From Actinocatenispora sp036503555 (GTDB lineage: Bacteria; Actinomycetota; Actinomycetes; Mycobacteriales; Micromonosporaceae): a DNA stretch of 64,000 bases. This document shows, in pieces, positions 1 through 8,838 of this stretch. Each line of letters begins with the position of its first letter. The first letter of the stretch is position 1. The notes under the pieces were generated by a model. That model searched no databases. It saw nothing but the letters and a program-made list of their open reading frames with translations, and had not been told where the DNA came from. The stretch is from the NCBI GenBank assembly GCA_036503555.1, contig DASXWQ010000013.1, positions 186,001 through 250,000 of the forward strand, written 5' to 3'. The position numbers and the translations under genes were made by a program.

Positions 1-1652
1 CCCGCGGTGAGGGCGGCGCGTTCCGCGGTGACCCAGGCGCGGTAGGCGGCGACCTGTGCCTCGGTGTCGGCGTCGGTCCAGCCGAGCAGCGGCGCGACGA
101 GCGCGGCGACCGCGGGTGCGGCCGTGGCACCGCCGTCCGGCGTCTCGAACGACACGTGCGTACGGTGCCAGAGCAGGTCGGTCAGCGTCGTCGCGCCCTC
201 GTGCGTCACCGCGTAGGCGAACTCGGCGGCGAGGTGGCCGCCGGTGCCGGGCACCACCCGGGCGAGGTGCGGGTCGGCGGCGAGCACCTGCTCGGTGAGC
301 GCGCCGTACCGCCCGGCCAGCCGGGTCACGTCGCCGGCCGCCAGCCCGTACGCGGCGGCGAGGTGATCGGCCCGGTGCAGCGCGGACCGCCAGCCGGGCG
401 TACCGACGAGCGGCAGGTCGGCCGTCTCGGAGCGCGGCAGCGGCTCGCCGAGCTCCGCGCCGACCGCGTCGACGGCGTCCGCCGCCATCGCCCGGTAGGT
501 CGTGTACTTGCCGCCGACGATCGTGACCATGCCGGGCGGGCCGGTGATCACCGCGTGGTCCCGGGACAGCGCCGAGGTGGTGTCCGCGTCGCCGGCCGGC
601 GCGAGCAGCGGGCGCAGCCCGGCGAACGTACCGACGATGTGCTCGCGCGTCACCGGCCGCGCCAGGTACCGGTTGATGTTGCGGAGCAGGTAGTCGATCT
701 CGGCCGGCTCGGCGCGCGGGGTGGCCAGGTCCCCGGTGTACGGGGTGTCGGTGGTGCCGAGCATCCAGCGGTCGAACCACTTCCGGGCTATGATCACCGA
801 GTCCTCGGCCCGGGCGAAGATGCCGGTGGTGGAGTCGATCGCGTCCGGCGCCAGCACCACGTGGACGCCCTTGGCCGGCGCGATCCGGAACGTCTCGGCG
901 CCCGCCAGCCGCTGGATCTCCGCGGACCACACGCCGGCCGCGTTGACCACGGCGCGCGCCGCGATCCGGTGGCGTACCCCGGTTGCCGCGTCGGCGACGA
1001 CCACCCCGGACACCCGCTCGCCGTCCCGCAGCACCTCGACCACCGGCGCACGCGTGAGCACCCGTACGCCCAGCGACGCCGCCGTGCGCGCCAGCACCAT
1101 GGTGTGCCGCGCGTCGTCGACCCGTACGTCGTGGTACTGGATGCCGCCGCGGACCCGGCGCGGGTCGAGCGCCGGCGCGACGCGCAGCACGCCGCGGCGG
1201 GAGTAGTGCCGGTGGTGCGGGATCCCGGTGCGGGACACCGTCATCGCGTCGTACAGCGCGACGCCGGCGCCGATGTACGGCCGCTCGTACGCCCGGGTCA
1301 GCGGGTACAGGAACGGCTCGGGCTTCGCCAGGTAGCCGCACAGCTTGTTGACCATCAGGTCCCGCTCGTGCAGCGCCTGGTTGACCAGCTTGACGTTCAG
1401 CTGCTCCAGGTATCGCAGCCCGCCGTGGAACGTCTTGCCGGACCGTGACGACGTGCCGTCCGCCAGGTCGCCGGCCTCGACGAGCACCACGGACAGGCCG
1501 CGCGACGCCGCGTCCAGGGCGGTACCGGCGCCGGTCGCGCCGGCGCCGATCACCACCAGGTCGTACGTGTCGGCCGTGGCGTCCGCGAGCGCCCCGGCCC
1601 GCTGCGCCGGTGACAGCGCCGACGGGTCGGGCAGGACGTGCGGTGCGGTCAC
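1..1652 (-). CDS. glpD: Glycerol-3-phosphate dehydrogenase, FAD-dependent (C-terminus beyond left edge)
   Basis: Oxidises sn-glycerol 3-phosphate to dihydroxyacetone phosphate at the membrane, passing electrons to quinone. The translation from GTG at 1652 gives about 550 residues and runs off the left edge. Near residue 32 is the FAD-binding Rossmann motif VIGAGATGAG, followed by GTSSRSGKTFHGGLRYLEQ, diagnostic of the GlpA/GlpD family; the GTTDTPYTGD and VTIVGGKYTTYR stretches lie further in. An AGGAG ribosome site sits at about 1656-1661, which fixes the start. It is divergent from a phosphatase/ABC-importer operon that ends in a DeoR regulator, so I read the region as a glycerol or glycerol-phosphate utilisation locus (inference). 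Confidence 0.95.
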   Translation of the reverse strand, partial: MTAPHVLPDPSALSPAQRAGALADATADTYDLVVIGAGATGAGTALDAASRGLSVVLVEAGDLADGTSSRSGKTFHGGLRYLEQLNVKLVNQALHERDLMVNKLCGYLAKPEPFLYPLTRAYERPYIGAGVALYDAMTVSRTGIPHHRHYSRRGVLRVAPALDPRRVRGGIQYHDVRVDDARHTMVLARTAASLGVRVLTRAPVVEVLRDGERVSGVVVADAATGVRHRIAARAVVNAAGVWSAEIQRLAGAETFRIAPAKGVHVVLAPDAIDSTTGIFARAEDSVIIARKWFDRWMLGTTDTPYTGDLATPRAEPAEIDYLLRNINRYLARPVTREHIVGTFAGLRPLLAPAGDADTTSALSRDHAVITGPPGMVTIVGGKYTTYRAMAADAVDAVGAELGEPLPRSETADLPLVGTPGWRSALHRADHLAAAYGLAAGDVTRLAGRYGALTEQVLAADPHLARVVPGTGGHLAAEFAYAVTHEGATTLTDLLWHRTHVSFETPDGGATAAPAVAALVAPLLGWTDADTEAQVAAYRAWVTAERAALTA

Positions 1653-1977
1653 CGGCTCCTCCGCGGATCGTGGTGCCCGGACCGGCCGATCGTCTCCCGG
1701 CACGGGCCACGACCGCCGCGGTTCCGAACGCTTCGGCCGGCGGGACGCTCAAAGTTCTCGCCGATCATGTGCGATTTCTCAGGCACGGTAACCCGGGTCG
1801 CCCCGCAGCTCAAGGGGCCGCACGAACGGTGATCCGGCGGCACCCCGCGGCAACGGTCCGCGCGGAATGTCAAGATCTTCCGGCTTGGGTCTGGACAACA
1901 TCACATCGGCCGTGTGAGATTCGACGGCGCACCACCCCGGCAACCCACGCGTCATCCGATCGTCACGAAGGAGCGCC
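1653..1977. promoter_or_regulatory. Divergent promoter region between glpD and the phosphatase/ABC operon
   Basis: No gene is seen in these 325 bases. A near-palindrome TCACA-N7-TGTGA lies at 1901-1917, close to the start of the rightward operon. On the glpD side, two TTCTC half-sites (from 1755 and from 1776) are 21 bp apart, two helical turns, as expected for a tandem-binding regulator. The DeoR-type gene at 8003-8794 is the obvious candidate to bind here, but the sites are unproven. Confidence 0.4.
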
Positions 1978-2607
1978 GTGCGCACCCGTCTGATCCTGTC
2001 GCGACACGGCCAGACCACCTGGCACCGCGAGAACCGGTACGCGGGGGTCAGCGACGTCGACCTGACCGACACCGGCCGCGAACAGGCCGCCGCGCTGGGG
2101 GAGTGGAGCCGCCGGCACCGCCCCGACGCGCTCTACGCCTCACCGGTACGCCGGGCCGCCGAGACGATCGCGCCGGCCGCCGACGCCACCGGCCTGCCCG
2201 TACACACCGCGCCGGACCTGCGCGAGGTGGACTTCGGCGTGGCGGAGGGCCGCACGCTGGCCGAGCTGGACCCGGCCGTGGTCGCCGGGTTCCGCGCGGA
2301 CCCGGCCGCGCACCCGTTCCCGGGTTCCGAGCCGCCCGACGCCGCGGCCCGCCGCGGTGCCGCCGCGCTGCGCGCCATCGCCGCCGAGCACCCCGGCGCG
2401 CGGGTCCTCGTCGTCGCGCACAACACGCTGCTGCGCCTGGCGCTGTGCGCGCTCGTCGGCCTGCCCGCCGGGCGGTACCGCGACGTGTTCCCGCGGCTGG
2501 ACAACGGCGCGCTGAGCACGATCGCGGTGTCCGCGGACGGCGCCGACAGTGCCGCCATCGAGAGTTGGAACGTGCCGATCGCCCCACCCACCACCAGGAG
2601 GACCTGA
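1978..2607 (+). CDS. Histidine phosphatase family protein (GpmB/CobC-like)
   Basis: A 209-residue enzyme of the phosphoglycerate mutase-like histidine phosphatase superfamily. The catalytic RHG motif is at residues 9-11 (LSRHGQTTW), with DTGREQA near 32, YASPVRRAAETI near 55 and the second catalytic histidine in VVAHNTLLRLAL near 145. Starts at GTG 1978 behind an AAGGAG site. Its TGA overlaps the ATG of the following binding protein (ATGA), so the two are translationally coupled. The substrate is unknown; its position at the head of a probable glycerol importer suggests a small phosphorylated polyol (inference). A cobalamin-type alpha-ribazole phosphatase is possible, but no cobalamin genes are near. 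Confidence 0.85.
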   Translation: MRTRLILSRHGQTTWHRENRYAGVSDVDLTDTGREQAAALGEWSRRHRPDALYASPVRRAAETIAPAADATGLPVHTAPDLREVDFGVAEGRTLAELDPAVVAGFRADPAAHPFPGSEPPDAAARRGAAALRAIAAEHPGARVLVVAHNTLLRLALCALVGLPAGRYRDVFPRLDNGALSTIAVSADGADSAAIESWNVPIAPPTTRRT

Positions 2608-4031
2608 TGGCACCACCCCCGCCTGGCATCAGCCGGCGTTCGCTGCTCCGCGGCCTGGGCGCCGCGGGTGTGGCGGCGGCGGCCGCGCCGGCCCTCGCCG
2701 GCTGCGTCGTGGAGAGCGCCGGCAGCGCCGGTACCGGCGCCGGCAGCGCGGCGAACGAGGTCACCGGCGCGTTCGACTGGAAGCGCGCCAAGGGCACCAC
2801 GATCCGCATCCTCCAGACACCGCACCCGTACCAGCAGAGCTTCGCGCCGCTGCTGAAGGAGTTCACCGAGCTGACCGGCATCACCGTGGTGCCGGAGCTG
2901 GTGGCCGAGGCCGACTACTTCACCAAGCTCAACACCGAACTGGCCGGCGGCGCCGGTACCCACGACGTGTTCATGACCGGCGCGTACTTCATCTGGCAGT
3001 ACGGCCCGCCCGGCTGGATGGAGGACCTGTACCCCTGGGTGCAGAACTCGTCGGCGACCAGCGCCGAGTACGACTTCGAGGACATCTACGAGGGGCTGCG
3101 CACGTCGACCCGGTGGGACTTCAAGACCGGCTCGCCGCTGGGGTTCGGTGGGCAGTGGGCGATCCCGTGGGGCTTCGAGACGAACGTCATCGCGTACAAC
3201 AAGACGCTGTTCGACCAGCGGAAGATCAAGCCGGCGGAGACGTTCGACGACCTGATCGGGCTGGCGCACGACCTGACCGACCGGAAGAACAACCGGTACG
3301 GCATCGCCTTCCGCGGCTCGAAGTCGTGGGCCACCGTGCATCCCGGCTTCATGACGCAGTTCACCCGGGAGGGCGGCAGGGACTTCACCGTCCACAACGG
3401 ACGGTTGACCGCCGCGATGAACTCGCCCGCCGCGGTCGACTTCACGACGAAGTGGGCGGAGCTGGCGAAGGCGTCCGGGCCGAGCGCGTGGCCGACGTAC
3501 GACTATCCGCAGTGCACCACAGACCTCGGCAACGGCGTCGCGGCCATGGTGTACGACGCGGACTCCGCGACGTACCCGAAGAACAAGCCGGGGGCGAGCA
3601 AGGAGGCCGGGCACCTCGGCTGGCATCCGGGGCCGGCCGGCAAGGACGGCAGCTACGACACGAACCTGTGGACCTGGTCGCTCGCGATGAACTCCGCGTC
3701 CAAGCACAAGCTCGCCGCGTGGCTGTTCATCCAGTGGGCGACCGGCAAGGAGGCGATGGCGAAGGCGGTCAAGCAGGGCGCGTTCGCCGACCCGACCCGC
3801 AAGTCCGTGTTCGACGGCTCGTTCAAGCAGACGCTCGGCGGCTTCCCCGGATACCTGGAGACGTTCGAGAAGGTGATCGGCTCGACGAAGATCCAGTTCA
3901 CGCCGGAGAAGCAGTTCTTCGACGTGGCGGAGAGCTGGGCCGTCGGCCTCCAGCAGATCTACTCCGGCGCCGACGCGAAGTCCACCCTGGACAAGGTGGC
4001 CGCGTCCGCGACGAAGGCCGTCAAGGGCTGA
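2607..4031 (+). CDS. ABC transporter extracellular solute-binding lipoprotein (Tat-exported)
   Basis: A 474-residue family 1 solute-binding protein. The N-terminus carries a twin-arginine signal (SRRSLLRGLG, residues 9-18) and a lipobox LAGC with the lipidated cysteine near residue 34, so it should be exported folded and anchored outside the membrane. The mature part has the typical binding-protein segments, e.g. VAYNKTLFD-type text near 195 and a C-terminal helix that delivers to the permease. It is followed by two permeases and two ATPases in a tight operon. Substrate is inferred as glycerol or a related polyol because glpD is divergent from the operon; sugar cannot be excluded. Confidence 0.9.
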   Translation: MAPPPPGISRRSLLRGLGAAGVAAAAAPALAGCVVESAGSAGTGAGSAANEVTGAFDWKRAKGTTIRILQTPHPYQQSFAPLLKEFTELTGITVVPELVAEADYFTKLNTELAGGAGTHDVFMTGAYFIWQYGPPGWMEDLYPWVQNSSATSAEYDFEDIYEGLRTSTRWDFKTGSPLGFGGQWAIPWGFETNVIAYNKTLFDQRKIKPAETFDDLIGLAHDLTDRKNNRYGIAFRGSKSWATVHPGFMTQFTREGGRDFTVHNGRLTAAMNSPAAVDFTTKWAELAKASGPSAWPTYDYPQCTTDLGNGVAAMVYDADSATYPKNKPGASKEAGHLGWHPGPAGKDGSYDTNLWTWSLAMNSASKHKLAAWLFIQWATGKEAMAKAVKQGAFADPTRKSVFDGSFKQTLGGFPGYLETFEKVIGSTKIQFTPEKQFFDVAESWAVGLQQIYSGADAKSTLDKVAASATKAVKG

Positions 4032-4043
4032 GGTGGGGACGTG

Positions 4044-4955
4044 ATGAGCGCTGACGAGACCGCCGCGCCGCCCAGCGTCCCCGCGTGGCGCCGCGGCCTG
4101 CGACCGTACCTGCTGTCGATCCCGGCGCTCGCCGTCGTGGTCGGCATCCTCTACCCGTTCCTGTCCGGCGCGTGGTACTCGCTGCTGGACTACTCGGCCG
4201 GCAACACGCACGTCAAGTCGGTGTGGTTCGCCAACTTCGCCGACGTACTGGGCGATCCGGGGCTGTGGCGCAGCGTCGGCGTGACCGTCGAGTACGCGTT
4301 GATCGCGACCGTGGTGGAGACCGTTCTCGGCGTCGGGGTCGCGTTGCTGCTCAACCGGTCCACGCTGATCGGCCGGGTGCTGGAGAAGGTACTCATCCTG
4401 CCGCTGATGGTCGCCCCGGTGATCGCGGCGACGATGTGGAAGCTGATGTTCGACACGAACTTCGGCATCCTCAACCACGTTCTCGGGCTCGGCCACACGT
4501 TCAACTGGCTGAGCAAGGACCACGCGCTGTTCTCGGCGATCCTGGTCGACGTCTGGGTGTACACACCGTTCGTGGCGGTGCTCGTGCTGGCCGGGATCCG
4601 TTCGCTGCCACGCGAACCGTTCGAGGCGTCCGATGTGGACGGTGCGAGCTGGTGGTACATGTTCCGCCGGCTGATGCTGCCGATGATGTATCCGTACATC
4701 CTGGTCGCGGTCATCTTCCGGCTGATGGACTGCCTGAAGGTCTTCGACATCATCTACGCGCTGACCGCGGGCGGGCCCGGCACGGTGACGACCACGTTGC
4801 AGATCAACGCGTTCGAGGACTCGATCATCCACTTCGACTACTCGCGCGGCAGCACGTACATGTTCCTGCTGTGGGTGCTGGTGTTCATCGCCGCCCGGTT
4901 CCTCGTGGGCGTGCTGACCAAGGCGCAGAAGCGCGCCGCCGGAACGGAGGGATGA
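4044..4955 (+). CDS. ABC transporter permease, sugar/polyol type (first of pair)
   Basis: A 303-residue MalF-like inner-membrane subunit with about six hydrophobic segments, from LLSIPALAVVVGILYPFLS near 20 onward. The cytoplasmic EAA loop that docks to the ATPase reads FEASDVDGASWWYMFRRLML near residue 195. ATG 4044 is preferred over an in-frame GTG at 4041 because the GGTGGGG site at 4032-4038 is better spaced. The stop overlaps the next start (GATGATG), coupling both permeases. Confidence 0.92.
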   Translation: MSADETAAPPSVPAWRRGLRPYLLSIPALAVVVGILYPFLSGAWYSLLDYSAGNTHVKSVWFANFADVLGDPGLWRSVGVTVEYALIATVVETVLGVGVALLLNRSTLIGRVLEKVLILPLMVAPVIAATMWKLMFDTNFGILNHVLGLGHTFNWLSKDHALFSAILVDVWVYTPFVAVLVLAGIRSLPREPFEASDVDGASWWYMFRRLMLPMMYPYILVAVIFRLMDCLKVFDIIYALTAGGPGTVTTTLQINAFEDSIIHFDYSRGSTYMFLLWVLVFIAARFLVGVLTKAQKRAAGTEG

Positions 4956-5824
4956 TGGCACGACGTGTCCTCGCGCCCGGCCAGAAGCGGGTCAGCGCAG
5001 GGGGGATCGCCGCCGACACGGTGACCGTGCTGTGGTTCGTGTTCGCGTTGTTCCCGATCGTGTGGATGTTCCTGCTGTCGCTGAAGAACAACGTGCAGCA
5101 GACCTCCACGTACTTCGGGTTCACGCCGACGTGGACCAACTACCTGACGGTGCTCGGCGGCAAGGGCGAGCAGCTCACCAGCGTCGACTTCAAGTCGGCG
5201 GTACTGACGAGCGTGCTGGCCTGCGCCGGCGCGACGGCCGTGTCGCTGGTCGTCGGCATCCCCGCGGCGTACGCGGCGGGGCGGTGGAAGTACCGGGGAT
5301 CCGACTCGCTGATGTTCCAGATGCTGTCGTTCCGGTTCGCGCCGGAGCTGATGGTCATCGTGCCGCTGTTCGTCATCTACCACTACCTGCACCTGTTCGA
5401 CTCGACCGTCGGGCTGATCTGGGTGCTGCAACTGGTGACGATGCCGCTCGTGGTGTGGATCCTCCGCTCGTACTTCCAGGACCTGTCGCCGGAGCTGGAG
5501 CAGGCCGCGCTGCTCGACGGCTACACCCGGGTGCGCGCGTTCTTCACCGTCGCGCTTCCGTTGGTACGCCCCGGGATCGCGGCGGCGGCGCTGCTGGCGT
5601 TCATCTTCGCCTGGAACAACTACATCTTCCCGCTGATCCTGACCGACTCGAACGCCACCACGGTCACCGTCGCGGTGACGAAGTTCCTCGGCGGCGGCGG
5701 CCAGGCGTACTACAACCTGACGGCGGCGGCGGCGCTGCTCGGCGTGCTGCCACCGCTGGTGCTTGCGCTGTGCATCCAGCGCTACCTGGTCCGCGGACTC
5801 TCCTTCGGGGCGGTGAAGTCGTGA
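4955..5824 (+). CDS. ABC transporter permease, sugar/polyol type (second of pair)
   Basis: A 289-residue MalG-like permease. Six membrane segments are visible, starting with VTVLWFVFALFPIVWMFLLS near residue 25. The EAA loop is LEQAALLDGYTRVRAFFTVA near 185, with a conserved glycine. An alternative start three bases upstream (4952) is in frame. It overlaps the ATPase start by one base (GTGATGG), so the operon is coupled throughout. Confidence 0.92.
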   Translation: MARRVLAPGQKRVSAGGIAADTVTVLWFVFALFPIVWMFLLSLKNNVQQTSTYFGFTPTWTNYLTVLGGKGEQLTSVDFKSAVLTSVLACAGATAVSLVVGIPAAYAAGRWKYRGSDSLMFQMLSFRFAPELMVIVPLFVIYHYLHLFDSTVGLIWVLQLVTMPLVVWILRSYFQDLSPELEQAALLDGYTRVRAFFTVALPLVRPGIAAAALLAFIFAWNNYIFPLILTDSNATTVTVAVTKFLGGGGQAYYNLTAAAALLGVLPPLVLALCIQRYLVRGLSFGAVKS

Positions 5825-6918
5825 TGGCGAGCCTCACCCTGGACACCGTGAGCAAGTCGTACGGGCGGACGCGGGCGCTGAGCGAGATCTCACTGTCCAT
5901 TGCGGACGGTGAGTTCTTCGTCATCCTCGGGCCATCCGGCGCGGGCAAGACGACGACGCTGAAGTCGGTCGCCGGGCTCGAACCGATCGACGCCGGCTCC
6001 GTCCACATCGGAGGGACGGACATGACCGCGGTCGAGCCGTACCGGCGCGACGTGGCGATGGCGTTCGAGAGCTACGCGCTCTACCCGCAGAAGACCGTGT
6101 ACGACAACCTGGCCTCGCCGCTGCGGTCCGGCCGCACGGGGCGGTACACGCCGGAGCAGCAGCGGACGCGGATCACCGAGGTGACCGACACGCTCGGCAT
6201 CGGGCACCTGTTGGAACGCTTCCCCCGGGAGCTATCGAACGGGCAGCGCCAGCGGGTCGCGCTGGGCCGGGTGCTGGTCCGGCCGGCCGGTGCGTACCTG
6301 CTGGACGAGCCGCTGTCGCACCTGGACGCCAAGCTGCGCGCGGCGATGCGCGCGGAGCTCAAGCAGCTCGGCGCGATGTCGTCGACCACCACCCTGTACG
6401 TCACGCACGACTACCAGGAGGCCCTGGCGCTCGGCGACCGGGTCGCGGTGCTGCGCGAGGGCCGCGTCGTGCAGGTCGGTACGGCGGCGGAGATCTGGTC
6501 CCGGCCGGTCGACACGTTCGTGGCGCGCGCGTTCGGCCAGCCGGAGATGACGCTGCTCGCCGCGACCGTCGACGGTGGACGGATCCGCACCGCGGACGGC
6601 ACCCTCGACGCCGCCGCGCCGGCCGGCCTGGACCGGGGGCCGGTGCTGCTCGGCGTCCGGCCGCGGGCGCTGGTACTCGGCGAGACCGACGGCGCGCTGC
6701 GCGTCCGCGGCACGGTACGCCTCGCGGAGCGGCTCGGCCGGCTGGTCGAGCTGACCGTCCACAGTGGAGACACCGACCTCGTGGCGGTGGTCGCGAGCGT
6801 CGACGCGCCGGCCGAGGGCAGCACCGTGACGCTGTCCGTACCGCCGGGCGAGGTGCACGTGTTCGTCGGCGACCGCCGGTGGGGATCCGTTGCGGGCAAG
6901 GAGGACCACGATGCCTGA
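5824..6918 (+). CDS. ABC transporter ATP-binding protein 1 (MalK/UgpC-like, altered Q-loop)
   Basis: A 364-residue ATPase with a C-terminal TOBE-type regulatory domain (from about 240). Walker A is GPSGAGKTT (38-46), Walker B YLLDEP, H-loop VTHD. Two departures from the MalK pattern are visible: the Q-loop reads AFESYALYP with Glu where MalK-type proteins have Gln, and the signature is LSNGQ instead of LSGGQ. The partner ATPase at 6911 shows the same Glu, so a heterodimer with matching changes is likely. It overlaps the next gene by 8 bases. Confidence 0.93.
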   Translation: MASLTLDTVSKSYGRTRALSEISLSIADGEFFVILGPSGAGKTTTLKSVAGLEPIDAGSVHIGGTDMTAVEPYRRDVAMAFESYALYPQKTVYDNLASPLRSGRTGRYTPEQQRTRITEVTDTLGIGHLLERFPRELSNGQRQRVALGRVLVRPAGAYLLDEPLSHLDAKLRAAMRAELKQLGAMSSTTTLYVTHDYQEALALGDRVAVLREGRVVQVGTAAEIWSRPVDTFVARAFGQPEMTLLAATVDGGRIRTADGTLDAAAPAGLDRGPVLLGVRPRALVLGETDGALRVRGTVRLAERLGRLVELTVHSGDTDLVAVVASVDAPAEGSTVTLSVPPGEVHVFVGDRRWGSVAGKEDHDA

Positions 6919-7999
6919 GACGCTGGAGCTGGACGGGCTGCGCAAGACGTACCGCACGCGCGGGAGGGAGCCGTTCGAGGCGGTACGCGGGATCGACCTG
7001 TCCGTCGCCGCCGGGGAGCTGGTGGCGCTGCTCGGCCCGTCGGGCTGCGGCAAGACGACCACGCTGCGGATGATCGCCGGCCTGGAGACCGTGACGTCCG
7101 GCGACATCCGCATCGGCGGGCGGTCGGTGCCGGACCTGCCGCCGGGCAAGCGGAACCTGGGTGTCGGCTTCGAGAGCTACGCGCTCTACCCGCCGCTGAC
7201 CGTCCGGGAGAACCTCGCGTACGGGCTGAAGGCGCGCAAGGTACGCGACGCCGACGGGCAGGTCGACACGCTCGCCGCGCGGCTGGACATGACCGAGCTG
7301 CTGCCGATGCGGCCGTCCGGGCTGTCGTCCGGGCAGAAGCAGCGGGTCGCGCTCGCCCGGGCGCTGATCCGCAAGCCACCCGTTCTGCTGCTCGACGAGC
7401 CGCTGTCGCACCTCGACGCGTCCGCCCGGCAGCGGGTCCGCCGCGAGCTGCGTACGCTCCAACGCGAGTTCGGCTACACCACGATCGTCGTCACGCACGA
7501 CCAGGTGGAGGCGCTGAGCCTGGCCGACCGGATGGCGGTCATGGACGCCGGCGTCATCCAGCAGTTCGGCACCCCGGACGAGATCTACGACGACCCGGCG
7601 AACCTGTTCGTCGCCGACTTCGTGGGCGAGCCGCCGATGAACCTGGTCGACGGCGTCGTCGAGCGCCGCTCCGACGGTACGGTCGTGCACCTCGGCGCCG
7701 CCGGCACCCTCGCCACCGCGGCGCGCGAGGCAGGCGACGGCGCCACCGTCACCGTCGGGGTACGCCCGCAGGACTGCGTCCCGGCGGCCGGCGACACCGG
7801 GATCGCCGGCACCGTCCGGGTCTTCGAGAACCTGCTGGAGTACGGCATCGGTACGCTCGCCGCGGACGGGGTCGCCGCGCCGCTGGTGGCGCAGACCGAG
7901 CCGGACGCCGCCTGGCGTACCGGGGAGACGGTGCGGATCACGGCACCCGCCGAGCGGGTCTACCTGTTCGACCAGGCGTCGGGGGAGCGGATCCGCTGA
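6911..7999 (+). CDS. ABC transporter ATP-binding protein 2 (MalK/UgpC-like, altered Q-loop)
   Basis: A 362-residue ATPase, second of a pair. Walker A GPSGCGKTT near residue 42, signature LSSGQKQRVALARAL, Walker B LLLDEP, D-loop SHLDA, H-loop VTHD, and a TOBE-type tail from about 245. The Q-loop reads GFESYALYP with Glu instead of Gln, exactly as in the preceding ATPase. Two distinct ATPases in one polyol-type operon recall the rhizobial glycerol importer GlpSTPQV, which also has two; the resemblance is in organisation, not proven homology. Confidence 0.93.
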   Translation: MPETLELDGLRKTYRTRGREPFEAVRGIDLSVAAGELVALLGPSGCGKTTTLRMIAGLETVTSGDIRIGGRSVPDLPPGKRNLGVGFESYALYPPLTVRENLAYGLKARKVRDADGQVDTLAARLDMTELLPMRPSGLSSGQKQRVALARALIRKPPVLLLDEPLSHLDASARQRVRRELRTLQREFGYTTIVVTHDQVEALSLADRMAVMDAGVIQQFGTPDEIYDDPANLFVADFVGEPPMNLVDGVVERRSDGTVVHLGAAGTLATAAREAGDGATVTVGVRPQDCVPAAGDTGIAGTVRVFENLLEYGIGTLAADGVAAPLVAQTEPDAAWRTGETVRITAPAERVYLFDQASGERIR

Positions 8000-8002
8000 G
8001 CG

Positions 8003-8794
8003 TCAGGACGGGTCGGCGACGACCAGCTCGATGTCGTGCTGGCGTACGTCGGCCTCGTCGTCGGCGTCCAGGCCCGCGTCGGTGACGAGCAGGTCGAAGT
8101 CGTCCAACCGGCCCAGCAGGTGCGGCGCGGGCCGGCCGAACTTCGCGTGGTCGATCATCAGCACCGTACGCGCGGCGTACTCGATCATCGACCGGCGCAC
8201 CATGAGCGTCGCCTCCGAGCGGTGGTAGCAGGCGCCGTCGAGGACCGCGGTGGTCGACATGAACAGCACGTCGGCGTGCAGCGTCCGGATCGCGTCGATC
8301 GTCTGCACGCCGTAGCAGCCGTCCTGGATCCGCTGGTACTGCCCGCCGAGCACGATCAGGTCCACGCTCGACACCTCGCCGAGCTGCGCCACGACCGGCA
8401 GGAAGTTCGTCGCCACGGTCAGCGGCGCGCGCTCGATCAGGTGCGGGACCAGCGCCATCGCGGTCGTACTGTCGTCGAGGAAGACGGTCTGGCCCTGGTG
8501 GATCTCGGCCGCGGCGGCCGCCGCGATCGCCGCCTTCTCCCGCCGCATCGCCTTCGTACGGTCCGGCACGCTCGCCGTCAGCAGCGCCGACGGGTTCGCA
8601 GTCGCGCCGCCGCGCAGCTTGATCAGCCAGCCCTCGGTGACCAGCGCGTCGAGGTCCCGGTGCACGGTCATCACGCTGACGCCGTACGCCCTCGCCAGCT
8701 CGTCCACCCGGGCGAATCCGTCGGCCAGGATCTGCCGACGGATCCGCTCCCGCCGCTCCAGGGGAGCGACCCGGCCGTTGTCCACCTCCGCCAC
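8003..8794 (-). CDS. DeoR-family transcriptional regulator
   Basis: A 263-residue repressor of the DeoR/GlpR type. The N-terminal winged helix-turn-helix (LERRERIRRQILADGFARVD onward, residues 10-65) contains VSVMTVHRDLDAL, and the C-terminal sugar-phosphate sensing domain contains LTVATNFLPVV and VLGGQYQ. GTG 8794 is chosen because a TAGGCT hexamer (8802-8807, minus strand) lies 7 nt before it, fitting a leaderless mRNA. It is convergent with the ABC operon, 3 bp from the ATPase stop. Members of this family sense phosphorylated sugars or glycerol 3-phosphate, so it is the likely local regulator of glpD and the importer. Confidence 0.9.
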   Translation of the reverse strand: MAEVDNGRVAPLERRERIRRQILADGFARVDELARAYGVSVMTVHRDLDALVTEGWLIKLRGGATANPSALLTASVPDRTKAMRREKAAIAAAAAAEIHQGQTVFLDDSTTAMALVPHLIERAPLTVATNFLPVVAQLGEVSSVDLIVLGGQYQRIQDGCYGVQTIDAIRTLHADVLFMSTTAVLDGACYHRSEATLMVRRSMIEYAARTVLMIDHAKFGRPAPHLLGRLDDFDLLVTDAGLDADDEADVRQHDIELVVADPS

Positions 8795-8838
8795 GCCCGC
8801 CAGCCTACGCAAGGCCACGCGGGCGCGACGGCGGGAGC

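Noticed and set aside
4041..4043. GTG 4041 as the start of the first permease
   Set aside because: In frame, but ATG 4044 is better spaced to the GGTGGGG site; only one residue differs.
1914..4961. Long open frames on both strands across the phosphatase and binding-protein genes
   Set aside because: Arg/Pro-rich translations without motifs; they mirror real genes in other frames, a usual effect of very high GC.
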